DNA of 32,778 nt, taken from an uncultured Clostridia bacterium. GTDB lineage: Bacteria > Bacillota > Clostridia > Christensenellales > Borkfalkiaceae. The stretch lies in NCBI GenBank assembly GCA_947627665.1, contig CANQWX010000022.1:1-32778 (forward strand), given 5' to 3'. The number at the start of each line of letters is the position of its first letter. The first letter of the stretch is position 1. The translations under genes and the position numbers were made by a program. Below are positions 32,459 through 32,778 of the stretch, piece by piece. The notes beneath the pieces are model-generated. The model ran no database searches and had not been told where the DNA came from. It worked only from the letters and a program-made list of their open reading frames with translations.

Positions 32459-32550
32459 GCAGAAGTACCCAAGAGGCTCAAGGGGCTCCCCTGCTAAGGG
32501 AGTAGTATCAGTGAATGGTAGCGCGGGTTCGAATCCCGCCTTCTGCGCCA
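32459..32550 (+). tRNA. tRNA-Ser (anticodon GCU)
   Basis: Acceptor stem GCAGAAG pairs fully with CTTCTGC; anticodon stem CTCCC/GGGAG holds loop CTGCTAA with anticodon GCT at 32493-32495; T arm is GCGGG-TTCGAAT-CCCGC; a long variable arm is present, as expected of serine tRNA; CCA is encoded at 32548-32550. It reads AGC and AGU codons. Confidence 0.95.
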
Positions 32551-32553
32551 CGG

Positions 32554-32580
32554 AAAGGCACCTTTGGGTGCCTTTTCTCG
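32554..32580 (+). terminator. Terminator after tRNA-Ser
   Basis: AAAGGCACC (32554-32562), loop TTTG, GGTGCCTTT (32567-32575) followed by TCTCG. The tRNA 3' end and the bases after the terminator (32580-32594) extend it into a longer palindrome. Confidence 0.85.
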
Positions 32581-32778
32581 TGGCGCAGAAGGCGGAAAAA
32601 GTGGAAACGCGAGGTCGTCGCGGGTTCGCGCGAGGAGGCGGTTACGGAAGATATCGGTCTTCCCCGTTGCACGCCGCCGACGAAGCTTTCGAGCGAAGCG
32701 AAGAAAATCCCGCCTTGCATCCCTCTACCCTACTTCTTGGCACCTTTGGGTGCCTTTTCTCGTGGCGCAGAAGGCGGA
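32557..32778. repeat. 40-bp perfect direct repeat holding the tRNA terminator
   Basis: The 40 bp at 32557-32596 are repeated exactly at 32739-32778 (182 bp apart), at the window edge. Each copy has the terminator hairpin and tggcgcagaaggcg, which is the reverse complement of the tRNA-Ser 3' end. Between them is a gene-free stretch with aatcccgccttgca near 32706-32719, similar to the tRNA 3' end. Confidence 0.85.

Noticed and set aside
31823..32551. A 242-codon minus-strand frame across the tandem repeat and tRNA
   Set aside because: It runs antisense through tRNA-Ser (the QKAGFEPAL start is a known artefact of tRNA antisense translation), through the repeats and into ppa in the wrong frame.
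32508..32720. A 70-codon minus-strand frame ending in GGIRTRAT
   Set aside because: The GGIRTRAT tail is the antisense of a tRNA-Ser and appears widely in mis-called proteins; no ribosome site or promoter.
32557..32778. attL/attR pair of an integrated element at the tRNA
   Set aside because: Only 142 bp lie between the copies, the second copy does not rebuild the tRNA 3' end in the same orientation, and no integrase is in the window.

Overview
The window is a GC-rich piece of a spore-forming Firmicutes chromosome. The evidence for a Clostridia-type endospore former is a three-gene GerA-family germinant receptor operon next to spoIIE with a Spo0A box, a fused single-chain (large-type) PurL, Gram-positive Shine-Dalgarno sites (AGGAGG) and consensus sigma-A promoters. 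The high GC content and the many short hairpin repeats between genes resemble uncultured gut Clostridia (a Christensenellales-like lineage is my guess, not shown by the sequence).

Layout. (1) Positions 1-12300, minus strand: a nearly complete de novo purine operon in the order purE-purC-purF-purM-purN-purO-purH-purD-purL. It has one clear promoter at 12266-12295 and a leader with a possible leaderless 22-codon peptide followed by a terminator-like hairpin just before purE. PurH is only the AICAR transformylase half; IMP cyclohydrolase is supplied by an archaeal-type PurO-like protein next to it. Hairpin-rich repeats of one family sit between purC and purF, between purH and purD, and after purL. 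purB and purK are not in the window. (2) 12357-16500, minus: a short-chain dehydrogenase and a ZIP metal transporter, then galactose mutarotase and galactokinase with their own promoter and terminator. (3) 16516-21943: a plus-strand polysaccharide deacetylase that overlaps tail-to-tail with a calcium-type P-type ATPase; the ATPase is preceded by a membrane-anchored surface protein in the same minus-strand unit. (4) 21985-22480: repeats only. (5) 22500-29080, plus: gerKA-gerKB-gerKC and spoIIE. Between them, on the minus strand, is an independent transcription unit of about 420 nt with a strong promoter, many local hairpins and a strong terminator. It contains no ordinary gene and is the most interesting element here. 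(6) 29174-29268, plus: a perfect consensus promoter driving a putative RNA of about 60 nt. (7) 29277-31973, minus: inorganic pyrophosphatase, SGNH hydrolase, isochorismatase-family hydrolase and a transglutaminase-like protein. (8) 32024 to the end, plus: a strong promoter, a 170/171-bp tandem repeat, tRNA-Ser(GCU) and its terminator; part of the terminator region is duplicated at the window edge.

How it works together: the first block makes IMP from PRPP; gal genes feed galactose into central metabolism; the ger genes and spoIIE act at the two ends of the spore cycle. Two strong, apparently non-coding transcription units flank spoIIE.
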